Part shown: piece by piece, positions 1-8,225 of the stretch | Layout of the letters: each line of letters starts with the position of its first letter | Numbering within the stretch: position 1 is the stretch's first letter | The notes under the pieces: generated by a model | What the model saw: the letters and a program-made list of their open reading frames with translations, nothing else | What the model was told of the DNA's origin: nothing | Database searches by the model: none | Position numbers and translations under genes: made by a program | NCBI GenBank assembly: GCA_021295785.1 | Contig: JAGWBR010000018.1 | Span: forward strand, 34,725 to 98,724 | Origin: Gemmatimonadota bacterium | GTDB lineage: Bacteria; Gemmatimonadota; Gemmatimonadetes; Palauibacterales; Palauibacteraceae | DNA: 64,000 nt | Direction: 5' to 3'

Positions 1-6
1 CTAACG

Positions 7-465
7 TTAGCTGATGTCAGCCGACCAGGTGATTTCGACGGAGTCCTTCAGAGTCTGGGCCATGGGGCACTTTGCCGCATGTGTCTGCAGGGCCCGGTTT
101 ACCTTGTCTTTCGGAGCGCCGTCAGGCAGCCTGAGCGTGTAGTCCACGTGGATCCTGGTCAGCACGACGACCCGGTCCACCAACTCGTTGATTCCCTCGG
201 CAGAAGCCCTGATGGCTTCCGGCGGCATCGAGATCCCGCGCACCTCCAGTGCGCCGTTGAGTGTACCGAGTAGTCAAGCAGCGGCGGCGGCCACCAGGTG
301 ATCAACCGGCAGCGCCAAGTCTGGTTCGTCGGTAAGTCCAAAATGCTGTTTGACGGGGCCGTGAACACCAAAGTCCACCTCCCAGCGATCCGCCAGCGTG
401 GCCCGGCGGTGGACTCCCGCAACCTTGGCGACGCTCGAACGCGCCGTGTATACCGAATCTGTCAT
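7..465 (-). CDS. OsmC-family peroxiredoxin, candidate selenoprotein (in-frame TGA at the catalytic Cys)
   Basis: OsmC/Ohr-family proteins reduce organic hydroperoxides with two conserved cysteines. Reading from ATG 465 (upstream GGAAGGGA, good ribosome site) gives 63 codons ending in LVAAAAA, then TGA at 274-276, then LLGTLNGALEVRGI and the rest of an OsmC domain in the same frame to TAA at 7-9. The second conserved Cys is present in HAAKCPMAQTL. The TGA sits exactly where the family has its first, peroxidatic Cys, so the likely product is 152 residues with selenocysteine at position 64. OsmC-like selenoproteins are known in other bacteria. A hairpin just downstream supports recoding. Alternative: a Cys (TGC/TGT) to TGA nonsense mutation. 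No selA, selB, selC or selD is in the window. Confidence 0.75.
238..254 (-). promoter_or_regulatory. SECIS-like hairpin after the OsmC TGA
   Basis: On the transcript, a perfect 6-bp stem GCGCAC/GUGCGC closes a 5-nt loop UGGAG. The apical loop starts 26 nt after the UGA and has G as its second base. This matches the usual bacterial SECIS layout: a stem-loop inside the coding region, apical loop about 16-37 nt after UGA, G among the first two loop bases. The region is GC-rich, so a chance hairpin is possible. Confidence 0.6.
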
Positions 466-526
466 TGTGATCCCTTCCGTTTTGGTCTCGAAAACCGTGG
501 TCCGCAAGGTACCGGTCGCTGGGGCC

Positions 527-1672
527 TCAGCGCAGGCCGTCGGCGCGGGTGAGCGAACCCAGTTGCCTGGCTCCCGATGCGCCGGTCGCCCAGGACGCGT
601 TTCCGGGGTACCCGAGCACATGTTGCCGCGCCAGCAAGGCGAAGGCAACGGCCTCCCGGGAATCCCCGTCGGCCCCCAACGCAGACAGGCGGCGAAACTC
701 AGTCTGAGGGGCCAGTGCGGCCAGGCGACCTGCCAGAGCCGGGTTGTTGGCTCCGCCGCCGCACAGATAACAGGTGCTCGCTTCAAACGGGATCCACCGG
801 TACGACTCGGCAATCGTTCGCGCCGTCAACTCCGTGAGCGTGGCGACCAGATCCTCCGTGGTCAGCCCGGCAAACCGGGTCAGCCAGTCCCGCAGACGGT
901 CTCCGCTGAACCGTTCTCGCCCGGTGGTTTTCGGGGGCGGCAGCGCGAAGTATGGGTCGTCGAGCCAGTAATCCAGCGCCGGCCGTGACACGGCCCCCGC
1001 CGCGGCGATCTTCCCGCCGTCGTCGTAGCGCAGCCTGCCGCCCGTGAGTGTTTCCACCGCACCGTCCAGGAGGGCCACGCCGGGACCGGTGTCGAAGGAC
1101 TGTGGCGTGGTGTCGCTGGTGTCCGCCGACCCAGGGAGCGCGGTCACGTTGGCGATCCCGCCGATGTTCTGAACAAGCCGGGCCTCTTCGCCCTGGAACA
1201 AGAGCCAGTCGGTATGGGCCGTGAGCGGGGCACCGTGGCCGCCGGCCGCCATGTCCCGGGTCCGGAAGTCAGAAACGACGTCGCAACCCGCGACCTCCGC
1301 GATTACCGAGGCCTGCCCGATTTGGAGCGTGGCGCCCGCTTCTTCACCGGCGGGTGGAATGTGCCATACCGTTTGGCCGTGACTCCCGACGGCGGCCACC
1401 TCACCCGCACTGACGCCGGCAGAGTCAAGGACATCCAACACGGCCTGGCCGATCTGGTGGCCGAGTTCAAAGTCGAGCGCGCACAGGGCGGCGGCCGAGC
1501 CAGACTCGATGGCATTCCGGATCTGGGCACGGGTCTCCGCCGCGTAGGCCGACGTCGCGAATTCCACCAGACGCCACCGGTCGGGGCGCTCGCCCGTGCC
1601 CTCGATCTCGACCAGCGCCACATCGATTCCGTCCAGCGACGTCCCGGACATCACTCCGACCCATAGGGTCAA
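527..1672 (-). CDS. anmK: Anhydro-N-acetylmuramic acid kinase
   Basis: AnmK phosphorylates and opens 1,6-anhydro-N-acetylmuramic acid to MurNAc-6-phosphate, recycling cell-wall sugar in the cytoplasm. The 381-residue protein has the usual length. It begins with the family signature (MSGTSLDGIDVALVE) and carries later hallmarks GSHGQTVWH, QNIGGIANVT and FDTGPGVALLD, and a Gly-rich CGGGANNPAL near residue 315. It starts at ATG 1672, only 3 bases after the upstream lipoprotein gene stops, so the two are probably co-transcribed. The OsmC gene follows after about 60 bases. Confidence 0.95.
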   Translation of the reverse strand: MTLWVGVMSGTSLDGIDVALVEIEGTGERPDRWRLVEFATSAYAAETRAQIRNAIESGSAAALCALDFELGHQIGQAVLDVLDSAGVSAGEVAAVGSHGQTVWHIPPAGEEAGATLQIGQASVIAEVAGCDVVSDFRTRDMAAGGHGAPLTAHTDWLLFQGEEARLVQNIGGIANVTALPGSADTSDTTPQSFDTGPGVALLDGAVETLTGGRLRYDDGGKIAAAGAVSRPALDYWLDDPYFALPPPKTTGRERFSGDRLRDWLTRFAGLTTEDLVATLTELTARTIAESYRWIPFEASTCYLCGGGANNPALAGRLAALAPQTEFRRLSALGADGDSREAVAFALLARQHVLGYPGNASWATGASGARQLGSLTRADGLR

Positions 1673-1675
1673 GAG

Positions 1676-2515
1676 TCAGTATGCCGCAGGGTCGAAGACC
1701 GTGTAGTGCAGCGGCTCGTCAAGACGCACCCGAAGTATCCATCCCGCCGAGAAGGGGACCGCGCCGGGCCCGTCGGCCTCGACCATGCGAGACCATCCGG
1801 CCGGCACCACGAACACGGTCCCGCCCGCCGTGGCCTCGGCCCCGCCGGCAGTCGCCGATTCCGCGCCCGCCAAGACCCCTCCCAGAATGGTCGGTACGGA
1901 TGACATCGGCAGCCCCGGCAGTCGCAGCGGATCCGCCGTGACTATCGACGCCGTCAGCGGCCATTCATTGCCGTCAAAGAACACCGTCTCGAAACGCACA
2001 CCCAAACGCACGCCGCCGCCGGGCGCTGCACCCACCAGGGTCACCACCCCGCGCAGCAACGAGTTTACTTCCAGCATGATCCGGTGATTCTCCACCATCG
2101 GACGCGTGACCGAGGCCGTTACCGGATCGCCCGGGCGTGCCGTCGACAGGTCGATCCCCTGCAAGAGCTCGACCTCGAAAACGCCCCCGGCGGGCATGAC
2201 CTGGTCCAGGCGCCGAAAGCCAACCGGTACTTCGTCATCCGCAGCGGCGGGGGCCCCGGTGTTCTGGCCGGGCATGGGTAGCCGGGAAATCGCCGTGGGG
2301 AAACGGCCCATCGGCCCGCTCTCGGTGCCTGTCGAGTTCGCGCCGTCCGCGTTCGCATCGGCCCGACCGGCCTCGCCCCCGGGAGCCGCCTCGCAGGCCA
2401 GGGCCAAAGCGGCTGCGCAGAGCACCGCCGTCCGAAGGAGAGCGGGAACCCGGAACCAGGCAAAGGCTCTGGACGGGGCAAGCGCCGGGGACTGTAAGCA
2501 ATTCACGGTGAACAA
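1676..2515 (-). CDS. Secreted lipoprotein of unknown function
   Basis: A 279-residue protein with a hydrophobic segment (about residues 26-40) ending in LACEA, which looks like a lipobox with Cys near residue 41; a Ser/Thr/Gly-poor-complexity linker follows. The folded part (about 90-279) alternates short strands: a GGVFEVELLQG strand, VTASV, then LRGVVTLVGAAPGG, VRLGVRFETVFFDG and WPLTASI. That strand pattern (a hydrophobic ligand-like barrel with 'resettable' G-V-V and DG turns) recalls the beta-rich VirB10/TrbI-like C-terminal fold, but I cannot assign a family. It lies 3 bases upstream of anmK in the same direction. Start at ATG 2515 is uncertain because the N-terminus before the signal is long. 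Confidence 0.7.
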   Translation of the reverse strand: MFTVNCLQSPALAPSRAFAWFRVPALLRTAVLCAAALALACEAAPGGEAGRADANADGANSTGTESGPMGRFPTAISRLPMPGQNTGAPAAADDEVPVGFRRLDQVMPAGGVFEVELLQGIDLSTARPGDPVTASVTRPMVENHRIMLEVNSLLRGVVTLVGAAPGGGVRLGVRFETVFFDGNEWPLTASIVTADPLRLPGLPMSSVPTILGGVLAGAESATAGGAEATAGGTVFVVPAGWSRMVEADGPGAVPFSAGWILRVRLDEPLHYTVFDPAAY

Positions 2516-2710
2516 GATTTCTGGCGGGTCCGGGCTGACAAGACGATAGGCGGAGCCGGAAAAATACCGGCGTCCGGGGCCGGACCGAATCTAGCGGGCT
2601 GCCGGCGGCGGCAGCCACATCGCCCGCAAGCCGCGGGGATTACAACCGCCCGGCGGCGGTTAACTTGGCCCCGACCAGAACACGGACCGACAATACACCA
2701 ACGCGCATAC
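2516..2710. promoter_or_regulatory. Divergent intergenic region (lipoprotein-anmK / ABC exporter)
   Basis: About 195 bases separate two outward-facing genes, so promoters for both should lie here. I see no convincing sigma-70 boxes; the stretch is GC-rich with short GGC/CGG runs and no gene. Confidence 0.4.
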
Positions 2711-4546
2711 ATGAACACGATCAGGTCGCTACTCCCCTATTTCCGGCGCTACCGCACGGGTATCGCATTCGGGTTGACCCTGGTCGTGCTGAGTAACCTG
2801 TTCACCGTCGCCGCCCCGCGCATCGTGAAACTGGCCGTGGACGCCCTCACCGCCGGAGACGGGCAGGAAGTGGTGCTTCGGTACGCGATTTTTCTTGTAG
2901 TCGTGGCGATCGTCGGAGGCGCAATCCGGTATGCCATGCGGGAGATCCTGAACGGGATCAGCCGTCGCATCGAGACCGATCTGCGGGACGACCTGTTCGA
3001 CCACCTGCTCCGCCTGCCCCCCGAGTTCTACGACGGATGGGCGACGGGCGACCTGATGAGCCGTGCCACAAACGATGTCCAGGCTATTCGGATGGCGGCC
3101 GGTCCGGCGGTGATGTACGCGCTCAACACGGCCACGATTTCGGTGCTGGCCATCGGATCGATGATCTGGATCGACCGCAGCCTCACGCTGCTCGCGATGA
3201 TCCCGATGGTCGCGATCCCTCCCCTGGTGTTCGGGTTCGGGAATCAGGTCCAGATTCGGTTCACCAAGATTCAGGAGCAGTTTTCGGAGATTTCCGCCTT
3301 TGCGCACGAGAACCTGTCGGGGACGCGAATCGTGAAGGCCTACGTGCAGGAAAAACCACAGGCCAGGCGGTTTGCGGACCTGAACAGCCGCTACCGCGCC
3401 CTGAACCTCTCGCTGGCGCGGATCTGGGGGCTGTTCCACCCGTCCCTGGGCCTCTGCACCGGTGCGGGGGCAGTCATCGCCCTCTGGTTCGGCGGCGGCC
3501 AGGTGATCCGCGGCGAAATGACCATCGGCGACCTGGTGGCGTTTTCGTTCTATCTGACGCTTCTGATGTGGCCGATGGTCGCACTGGGATGGGTCACCAA
3601 CCTGTTCCAGCGCGGCGCAGCCTCGATGGGCCGGATCCGGGAGTTGTTCGACACCGAGCCCGCCATCGCCACCCCGCCCCGCCCCAGCGGACTGGGACAG
3701 GTCGCCGGTCGCATCGAATTCCGCGACGTGAGTTTCCGGTACAAGGGAATGGACCGCGACGTGCTCAGCAACATCTCCTTTTCCATCGAACCGGGGCAGG
3801 TAGCGGCCATCGTGGGTGGCACGGGCAGCGGCAAGTCCACCCTGGCCGCGCTCATCCCCAGGCTGCGCGACGTCACCGGCGGGCAGGTTCTGATTGACGG
3901 CGTCGATGTGCGGGACGCCGACCTGGAGGAGTTGAGGCAGGCCGTGGCGTTTGTGCCTCAGGAGCCGTTTCTGTTTTCGACGCGGCTCAGGGCCAACATC
4001 GAGATGCGGACCAACGGAAGGCGCCCGCCGTCGGCGGAGACGGGGAGCGACGGGGCCGGCATGAATCCCCTGGTCGCGACTCCCCGCCTCACCCGCGCCA
4101 TGGAGGCGGCGCAGCTCAACAAGACGCTCGACATCCTGCCCGAGGGGATCGACACCCGCCTGGGCGAACGCGGCGTCAACCTGTCGGGCGGCCAGAAACA
4201 GCGCGCCACACTGGCCCGCGCACTCTACCGCGATGCCCCCGTGCTGGTGCTGGACGATGCGCTCTCGGCAGTCGATTTCGAAACCGAAGCCGCGATTCTC
4301 GCCGAGCTCAGGTCCTACATGGCGGGTCGCACGTCGGTTATCGTCTCCCACCGGGCATCCTCGGTGAGGAACGCCGACATCATCATCGTGCTACAGGACG
4401 GCAGAGTGGCGCAGACCGGCCGCCACGACCAACTGATGGCAGCCGGCGGCGCCTACGCCCGACTGCTTCACAGGCAACTGGCCCGTGAAGAACTCCATAG
4501 CATCGAGGCAGTGCGCCGCGCCGGGGGCGCCAGACCCCGGGTTTAG
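2711..4546 (+). CDS. ABC exporter half-transporter (permease fused to ATPase, MdlB/MsbA type)
   Basis: A 611-residue inner-membrane exporter that would work as a dimer. Residues 1-310 are the six-helix type I exporter domain; residues 340-600 are the nucleotide-binding domain with Walker A GGTGSGKST, Q-loop VPQEPF, signature LSGGQKQR, Walker B VLVLDDALSAVD and H-loop VSHRASS. An insert of about 30 polar residues follows the Q-loop. The substrate cannot be read from sequence. ATG 2711 has no strong ribosome site. The 3' end (4411-4453 plus 4523-4546) is repeated at 8168-8225, suggesting that DNA was inserted just behind this gene. It ends 5 bases from the convergent vWA gene. Confidence 0.93.
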   Translation: MNTIRSLLPYFRRYRTGIAFGLTLVVLSNLFTVAAPRIVKLAVDALTAGDGQEVVLRYAIFLVVVAIVGGAIRYAMREILNGISRRIETDLRDDLFDHLLRLPPEFYDGWATGDLMSRATNDVQAIRMAAGPAVMYALNTATISVLAIGSMIWIDRSLTLLAMIPMVAIPPLVFGFGNQVQIRFTKIQEQFSEISAFAHENLSGTRIVKAYVQEKPQARRFADLNSRYRALNLSLARIWGLFHPSLGLCTGAGAVIALWFGGGQVIRGEMTIGDLVAFSFYLTLLMWPMVALGWVTNLFQRGAASMGRIRELFDTEPAIATPPRPSGLGQVAGRIEFRDVSFRYKGMDRDVLSNISFSIEPGQVAAIVGGTGSGKSTLAALIPRLRDVTGGQVLIDGVDVRDADLEELRQAVAFVPQEPFLFSTRLRANIEMRTNGRRPPSAETGSDGAGMNPLVATPRLTRAMEAAQLNKTLDILPEGIDTRLGERGVNLSGGQKQRATLARALYRDAPVLVLDDALSAVDFETEAAILAELRSYMAGRTSVIVSHRASSVRNADIIIVLQDGRVAQTGRHDQLMAAGGAYARLLHRQLAREELHSIEAVRRAGGARPRV

Positions 4547-4551
4547 ATGCT

Positions 4552-6459
4552 TCAGCGCGGATCGAGATCATCGTCGGCTTCATCCAGCAGCCTCAAATCG
4601 CGGGTGGCCTCGACCAGGCGGATGAACTCTCCGCGGTAACCCCGCGGATCGTCGCCGCGACCTTCCTCGGCAAGTCCGATCACCTCTTCGAGGGTCAGGG
4701 CGCCCGAATGCTCGGAGTCCCTGAGTAGCATGCCGAAGCCCGCCACCGCCGAGGCGAACCTGAAGTCGGCCGAGGGCGTCGCCTCCTGGTCCCAGACGTT
4801 ACGGGCCAGGAGGCGGCTCTCGGTTCCGTTGGGCTCCTTGTAGCGGACCTTCACATGGAGCAGCTCCCCATCGAACTCCGAGGGAGTCTCGGATTCGGCG
4901 GGATCCTCCGACGGCTGGTAGCGCAGATCGTCCACGCTGCCCGCGCCCGGCACCTCGAGTCCTGCCGGCACCACCTCGTAAAGGGCCGTGACGGCGTGTC
5001 CCTGACCCATCTCCCCGGCGTCCTTGGTGTCGTCGTTGAAGTCTTCGTCGGCCAGCAAGCGGTTCTCGTAACCGACGAGGCGGTAGCCCGCGACCCGCTC
5101 CGGGTTGAACTCCACCTGGATCTTCACGTCCTTGGCAACGGTGAAGAGGGTCCCGCCCATCTCCTCGACCAGGGACTTCTTGGCTTCCAGCAGGCCGTCG
5201 ATGTAGTGGAAGTTGCCGTTTCCGTGATCGGCGATCTGCTCCATCTTCGAGTCCTGAAGATTGCCCGTACCGAACCCGAGCACCGTCAGGAAGCTCCCGC
5301 TCTCGCGCTCCTTCTCGATGAGGCGCACCATCTCGCCGTCGCTCGACGGGCCCACGTTGAAGTCGCCGTCGGTGGCGAGGATTACGCGGTTGTTGCCGCC
5401 GTCGATGTAGTTCTCGCGCACCACCTTGTATGCGAGCTTCAAGCCCGCGCCTCCGGCAGTGGTTCCGCCCGCCTCCAGCTGCTCGATCGCCGATAAGATC
5501 TTCTTGCGCTCGTTTCCGGGAGTGGATGGCAACACCAGGCCCGCCGCGCCGGCATAGACCACGATGGCGACCCGGTCCTCGGGCCGCAGCTCCTCGACCA
5601 GCAATTGTAGAGATTTCTTGACGAGCGGCAGCTTGTCGCGTGAATGCATCGATCCCGAGACGTCGAGCAGGAAGACCAGGTTGCTCGGCGGCAGTTCGCC
5701 CAGGTCAACGGACGGCGCGTGGAGGCCGATGCGAACCAGCCTGTGCCGTGGTTGCCAAGGTGCGCTCCACACCTCGGTTTCGACCGCGAAGGGGTGCTCG
5801 GCCGAAGGCTGCGCTTCGTCGTACGGGAAGTAGTTGATCATCTCCTCGATCCGCACCGCGTCAATGGGCGGGCGGGCACCGTCGTTGAGGAAGCGCCGGA
5901 CATTGGCGTAGGACGCCCGGTCCACATCGATCGAGAACGTGGACAGGGGAGCCGAGCTCACTCTGCGGAATCCGTTCTCCTCGATGTAGGCGTAGGATTC
6001 GCGGTCCAGTGGCCGCATTGCAAAGGCTGCCGCCGCAGCGGGGTTGAGCTGCGGCGCGAAAATCAGTTTGGCGGTGACAGTGACCCCGTCAAGCCTGATC
6101 GCCGTCTCCTGGAGCGCGAAGTCCGCGACCGTTCCCGCTCCGTCCTCCACCGTTGCCTGGCGAATCTCGGGATCAAAGCCAACAAGTCTGACGCTCACCT
6201 CGTGAACGCCGACCGGCACGTTCTCGATCCGGTAACGGCCCGAGGCGTTTGTTTGCCCGGAGCCCACGGCCAACCCCCCGGCGGACATCACCGTCACTTG
6301 GGCGCCCGACAGCGGCCGGCCCTCATCGGCATGGGTGACCGTGCCCTCGACCCAGCCCGTCGCGGGGGGATCGAAAACCGACCCGGCGGGACCCGTGGCA
6401 ACCTCGGACACGGGAACAAGGAAGAAAGCTGCGAACAGGGCGAAGGACTTCAGACTCAT
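4552..6459 (-). CDS. YfbK-like von Willebrand factor A protein with N-terminal carboxypeptidase-regulatory domain
   Basis: A 635-residue exported protein. It has a signal peptide (about 1-22), then a beta-sandwich carboxypeptidase-regulatory domain (about 35-115; GTVTHADEGRPLSGAQV), a vWA N-terminal segment with FSIDVDRASYANVRRFL, and the vWA domain. The metal-binding MIDAS motif is intact (DVSGSMHSRDK) and a later ATDGDFNVG is present. The C-terminus (about 440-630) matches the DUF3520-type tail of YfbK proteins. The ATG at 6459 follows a GAGGAG ribosome site. Such proteins are membrane-associated binding modules; the ligand is unknown. It lies between the two copies of the ABC-gene end. Confidence 0.88.
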   Translation of the reverse strand: MSLKSFALFAAFFLVPVSEVATGPAGSVFDPPATGWVEGTVTHADEGRPLSGAQVTVMSAGGLAVGSGQTNASGRYRIENVPVGVHEVSVRLVGFDPEIRQATVEDGAGTVADFALQETAIRLDGVTVTAKLIFAPQLNPAAAAAFAMRPLDRESYAYIEENGFRRVSSAPLSTFSIDVDRASYANVRRFLNDGARPPIDAVRIEEMINYFPYDEAQPSAEHPFAVETEVWSAPWQPRHRLVRIGLHAPSVDLGELPPSNLVFLLDVSGSMHSRDKLPLVKKSLQLLVEELRPEDRVAIVVYAGAAGLVLPSTPGNERKKILSAIEQLEAGGTTAGGAGLKLAYKVVRENYIDGGNNRVILATDGDFNVGPSSDGEMVRLIEKERESGSFLTVLGFGTGNLQDSKMEQIADHGNGNFHYIDGLLEAKKSLVEEMGGTLFTVAKDVKIQVEFNPERVAGYRLVGYENRLLADEDFNDDTKDAGEMGQGHAVTALYEVVPAGLEVPGAGSVDDLRYQPSEDPAESETPSEFDGELLHVKVRYKEPNGTESRLLARNVWDQEATPSADFRFASAVAGFGMLLRDSEHSGALTLEEVIGLAEEGRGDDPRGYRGEFIRLVEATRDLRLLDEADDDLDPR

Positions 6460-6631
6460 CTCAAGACTCCTCGTTGGACGGCGACCGACAACCGGGCTCG
6501 CTGGTCCAGCAGCGGAAGCAAGCCCCTGTGTCAGTTAGACGCCCGTAGAGGCCTCATCGTGACAACTTGTCCCGAACGGCCGCGCCGGAGGCGGCAGACA
6601 CCAGGTCTGGTTCGAGGGGGAAAAGCGAGGC
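6460..6631. other. Intergenic region without a gene
   Basis: About 170 bases between the Mrr gene stop and the vWA gene start, both on the minus strand. Apart from the vWA ribosome site near 6465-6475 and presumably its promoter, I see no ORF, repeat or RNA gene here. Confidence 0.4.
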
Positions 6632-7531
6632 CTATCCCGCGTCTTCGTCGAAATAGTCCTCATCGATTCGCTTGATCTCGTAGCGGTTGCCTGTTCGGAC
6701 GCCTATTCCGTGCCGCACCATGAGACGCGCCAGCTCGTCGCCGTCGATCAGCACGATACGTTTCGGACTTCGCTCGATGTAGTCACGGGCGGCACTTGTG
6801 AAGCTCGCCGTGGTGACGAATACACCCTTGGTCGTGCCCGCCGCATCGATTGCGCCGGCGAAGTTGCGCAAGTCGCCTGCACCCACCGAGCCACTTGCCG
6901 CGTACTTCTTCGCCTGCACGTAAATTTCGTCCAGCCCGAGCTTGTCCTCCTTGATGGTACCGTCGATACCACCGTCGCCCGTACGGCCGGTGACGAGGCC
7001 CATCGCCCTGTCGCCGCCGCCATACCCCATGGCGATCAGCAAGTCCACGGTCACTTGCTCAAGGAAGTCCGGGGATGCGGCACGAACCCGGCGCAGCACG
7101 TCGGTTTCCAGCCCGGCGGTAAGCTGCCGGGCGGCGCGTTCCAGCGCTTCCTCGGGCGTCTCGACCTCGTAAGCGGTCGTCCGCGGCGCTTCATCGTCGC
7201 GCGGAGGCGACGGGTCCGCCCCCTTCCACTGCAGGTAAGACGAATACTCCTTGAGCAATCGCAAGTCGACACAAGCGGGTTTTCTTGACAGCAGCTGCCG
7301 GCCCTGGCTCGTTAACCGGCATACTCCCCGCCGAGGCCGCTCCAGGAGCCCTGCGCGCTCCATGTACGTGACGGCCCAGCTCACCCGGTTCACAAAGGTC
7401 GTCTGGCTGCCGCTGGGGATGCGTTCTCGCAAATCGTCTGCGGACAGCCCCACTGCAGTGGCCACGCGTTCGCGGATCTGCGAGATCTGCGCCTTCGCTC
7501 CGTCTTCAAGCGCCTTGAGGACCGGGAGCAT
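6632..7531 (-). CDS. Mrr-type restriction endonuclease
   Basis: A 299-residue protein with the two-domain layout of Mrr, a type IV enzyme that cleaves modified DNA. Residues 1-90 are the winged-helix N-terminal domain (MLPVLKALEDG..., VNRVSWAVTYMERAGLLERPRRG). Residues 150-260 are the Mrr catalytic PD-(D/E)xK fold: DLLIAMGYGG, DGGIDGTIKEDKLG, then YVQAKKYA, which supplies the Asp, the beta-strand acidic residue and the Gln-x-Lys core. No methylase partner is adjacent, as expected for a type IV enzyme. It sits in the segment flanked by the duplicated ABC-gene end, next to a broken helicase gene, so it may be part of an acquired defence remnant. Confidence 0.9.
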   Translation of the reverse strand: MLPVLKALEDGAKAQISQIRERVATAVGLSADDLRERIPSGSQTTFVNRVSWAVTYMERAGLLERPRRGVCRLTSQGRQLLSRKPACVDLRLLKEYSSYLQWKGADPSPPRDDEAPRTTAYEVETPEEALERAARQLTAGLETDVLRRVRAASPDFLEQVTVDLLIAMGYGGGDRAMGLVTGRTGDGGIDGTIKEDKLGLDEIYVQAKKYAASGSVGAGDLRNFAGAIDAAGTTKGVFVTTASFTSAARDYIERSPKRIVLIDGDELARLMVRHGIGVRTGNRYEIKRIDEDYFDEDAG

Positions 7532-7633
7532 GAGCGACTGAAAGTCAGGAACGGAGATGTGTTTTCTCGGTTATGCGGGTGGTTGGGGGGGGCTGGGGCG
7601 GGACGTCGGCCCGGCGCGAATCGTGCGACTGAT

Positions 7634-7921
7634 TCACAGCATCCTGGGCCTCAGGTCATTTCGCACCCGAATTCTGTACCGAACGAGTTTATGCAAAACA
7701 TCGAAGTCGAGCGGAGGTTGTTCGTTTCGGCGCAGTGCTGCGCGCGCGATCCCGATGCCGACACCGAGGCGCGACACGATGCCCAGTGCGCGCATCCCCT
7801 CGGCCAAGAGTTGCGGTAGCAGGCTAGTCTGGGGCGCCCGAAACGTTTCGGGCCTCACGGGCCCGTAGGGGCGTCCAGGACTCAGGACCTTCAATCGGTA
7901 GGCGATCATGGCAGTGCTCAC
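7634..7921 (-). CDS. Small protein of unknown function, coupled to the UvrD remnant
   Basis: A 95-residue frame opening with GTG at 7921 that overlaps the helicase remnant's stop by 4 bases (GTGA), as translationally coupled genes do. The start, MSTAMIAYRLKVLSP, faintly resembles the tail of ImmA/IrrE metallopeptidases, which often have an S-x-x-A-x-x-Y/R-R-L pattern, but there is no HExxH site and the match is too short to assign. It is probably a fragment left over with the helicase. The stretch between it and the Mrr start (7532-7633) holds no gene. Confidence 0.35.
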   Translation of the reverse strand: MSTAMIAYRLKVLSPGRPYGPVRPETFRAPQTSLLPQLLAEGMRALGIVSRLGVGIGIARAALRRNEQPPLDFDVLHKLVRYRIRVRNDLRPRML

Positions 7922-8193
7922 TCCAACCCCATCTCGGCCAAGAACTGCGACGCCTTCTTCGAGTACCCGTTGTACTTCCTGGCGCGCGTCAAAGTCAATG
8001 TCTCCCGGGCCCGGGTGATCGCCACAAAACAGCTCCGCCGCTCTTCCTGCACCTCCCTGCTCCGGGGCCCGCGCTGCAGGGCTCGGTAGGACGGAAATAC
8101 CTCCTGGGCCATCCCGATCAGGTACACACCAAACGCTTCATCTTTTCGCCGAACAGTTCGCTGCGAAGCAGACCGGCCGCCACGACCAACCAA
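7918..8193 (-). pseudogene. C-terminal remnant of a UvrD/Rep-like superfamily 1 helicase
   Basis: From about residue 20 the 91-residue frame reads as the end of a UvrD helicase: VYLIGMAQEVFPSYRA, then EERRSCFVAITRARETL, the motif VI region with the conserved VAITRA core, and a short tail to TGA at 7918. Full-length family members are 600-750 residues; motifs I to V are missing. Before about base 8133 the helicase frame is lost (RRKDEAFG replaces the usual motif V region). The frame start at 8193 is only an in-frame start codon inside the neighbouring duplicated ABC end. Confidence 0.8.
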
Positions 8194-8225
8194 TGGCAGC
8201 CGGCGGCGCCAGACCCCAGGCCTAG
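8168..8225 (+). repeat. Second, internally deleted copy of the ABC exporter gene's 3' end
   Basis: Bases 8168-8190 equal 4411-4433 exactly (23 bases), and 8193-8210 equal 4436-4453 exactly (18 bases). The copy then jumps to the last bases of the gene (GGCGCCAGACCCC, as at 4526-4538) and a TAG stop at 8223-8225, in the same reading frame (QTGRHDQPMAAGGARPQA). The jump is at a shared GGCGCC, so it looks like a deletion between short repeats. It is a direct repeat relative to the intact gene, 3.8 kb away. Confidence 0.85.

Noticed and set aside
2729..4351. Open frame of 540 codons antisense to the ABC exporter
   Set aside because: It is the shadow of a high-GC gene: no domain, Arg/Gly/Gln-rich composition, while the plus-strand frame has all ABC motifs.
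7918..8193. UvrD fragment as a small functional gene
   Set aside because: It lacks all helicase motifs except VI and its first 20 residues are unrelated; the start codon lies in the relic of the ABC gene.
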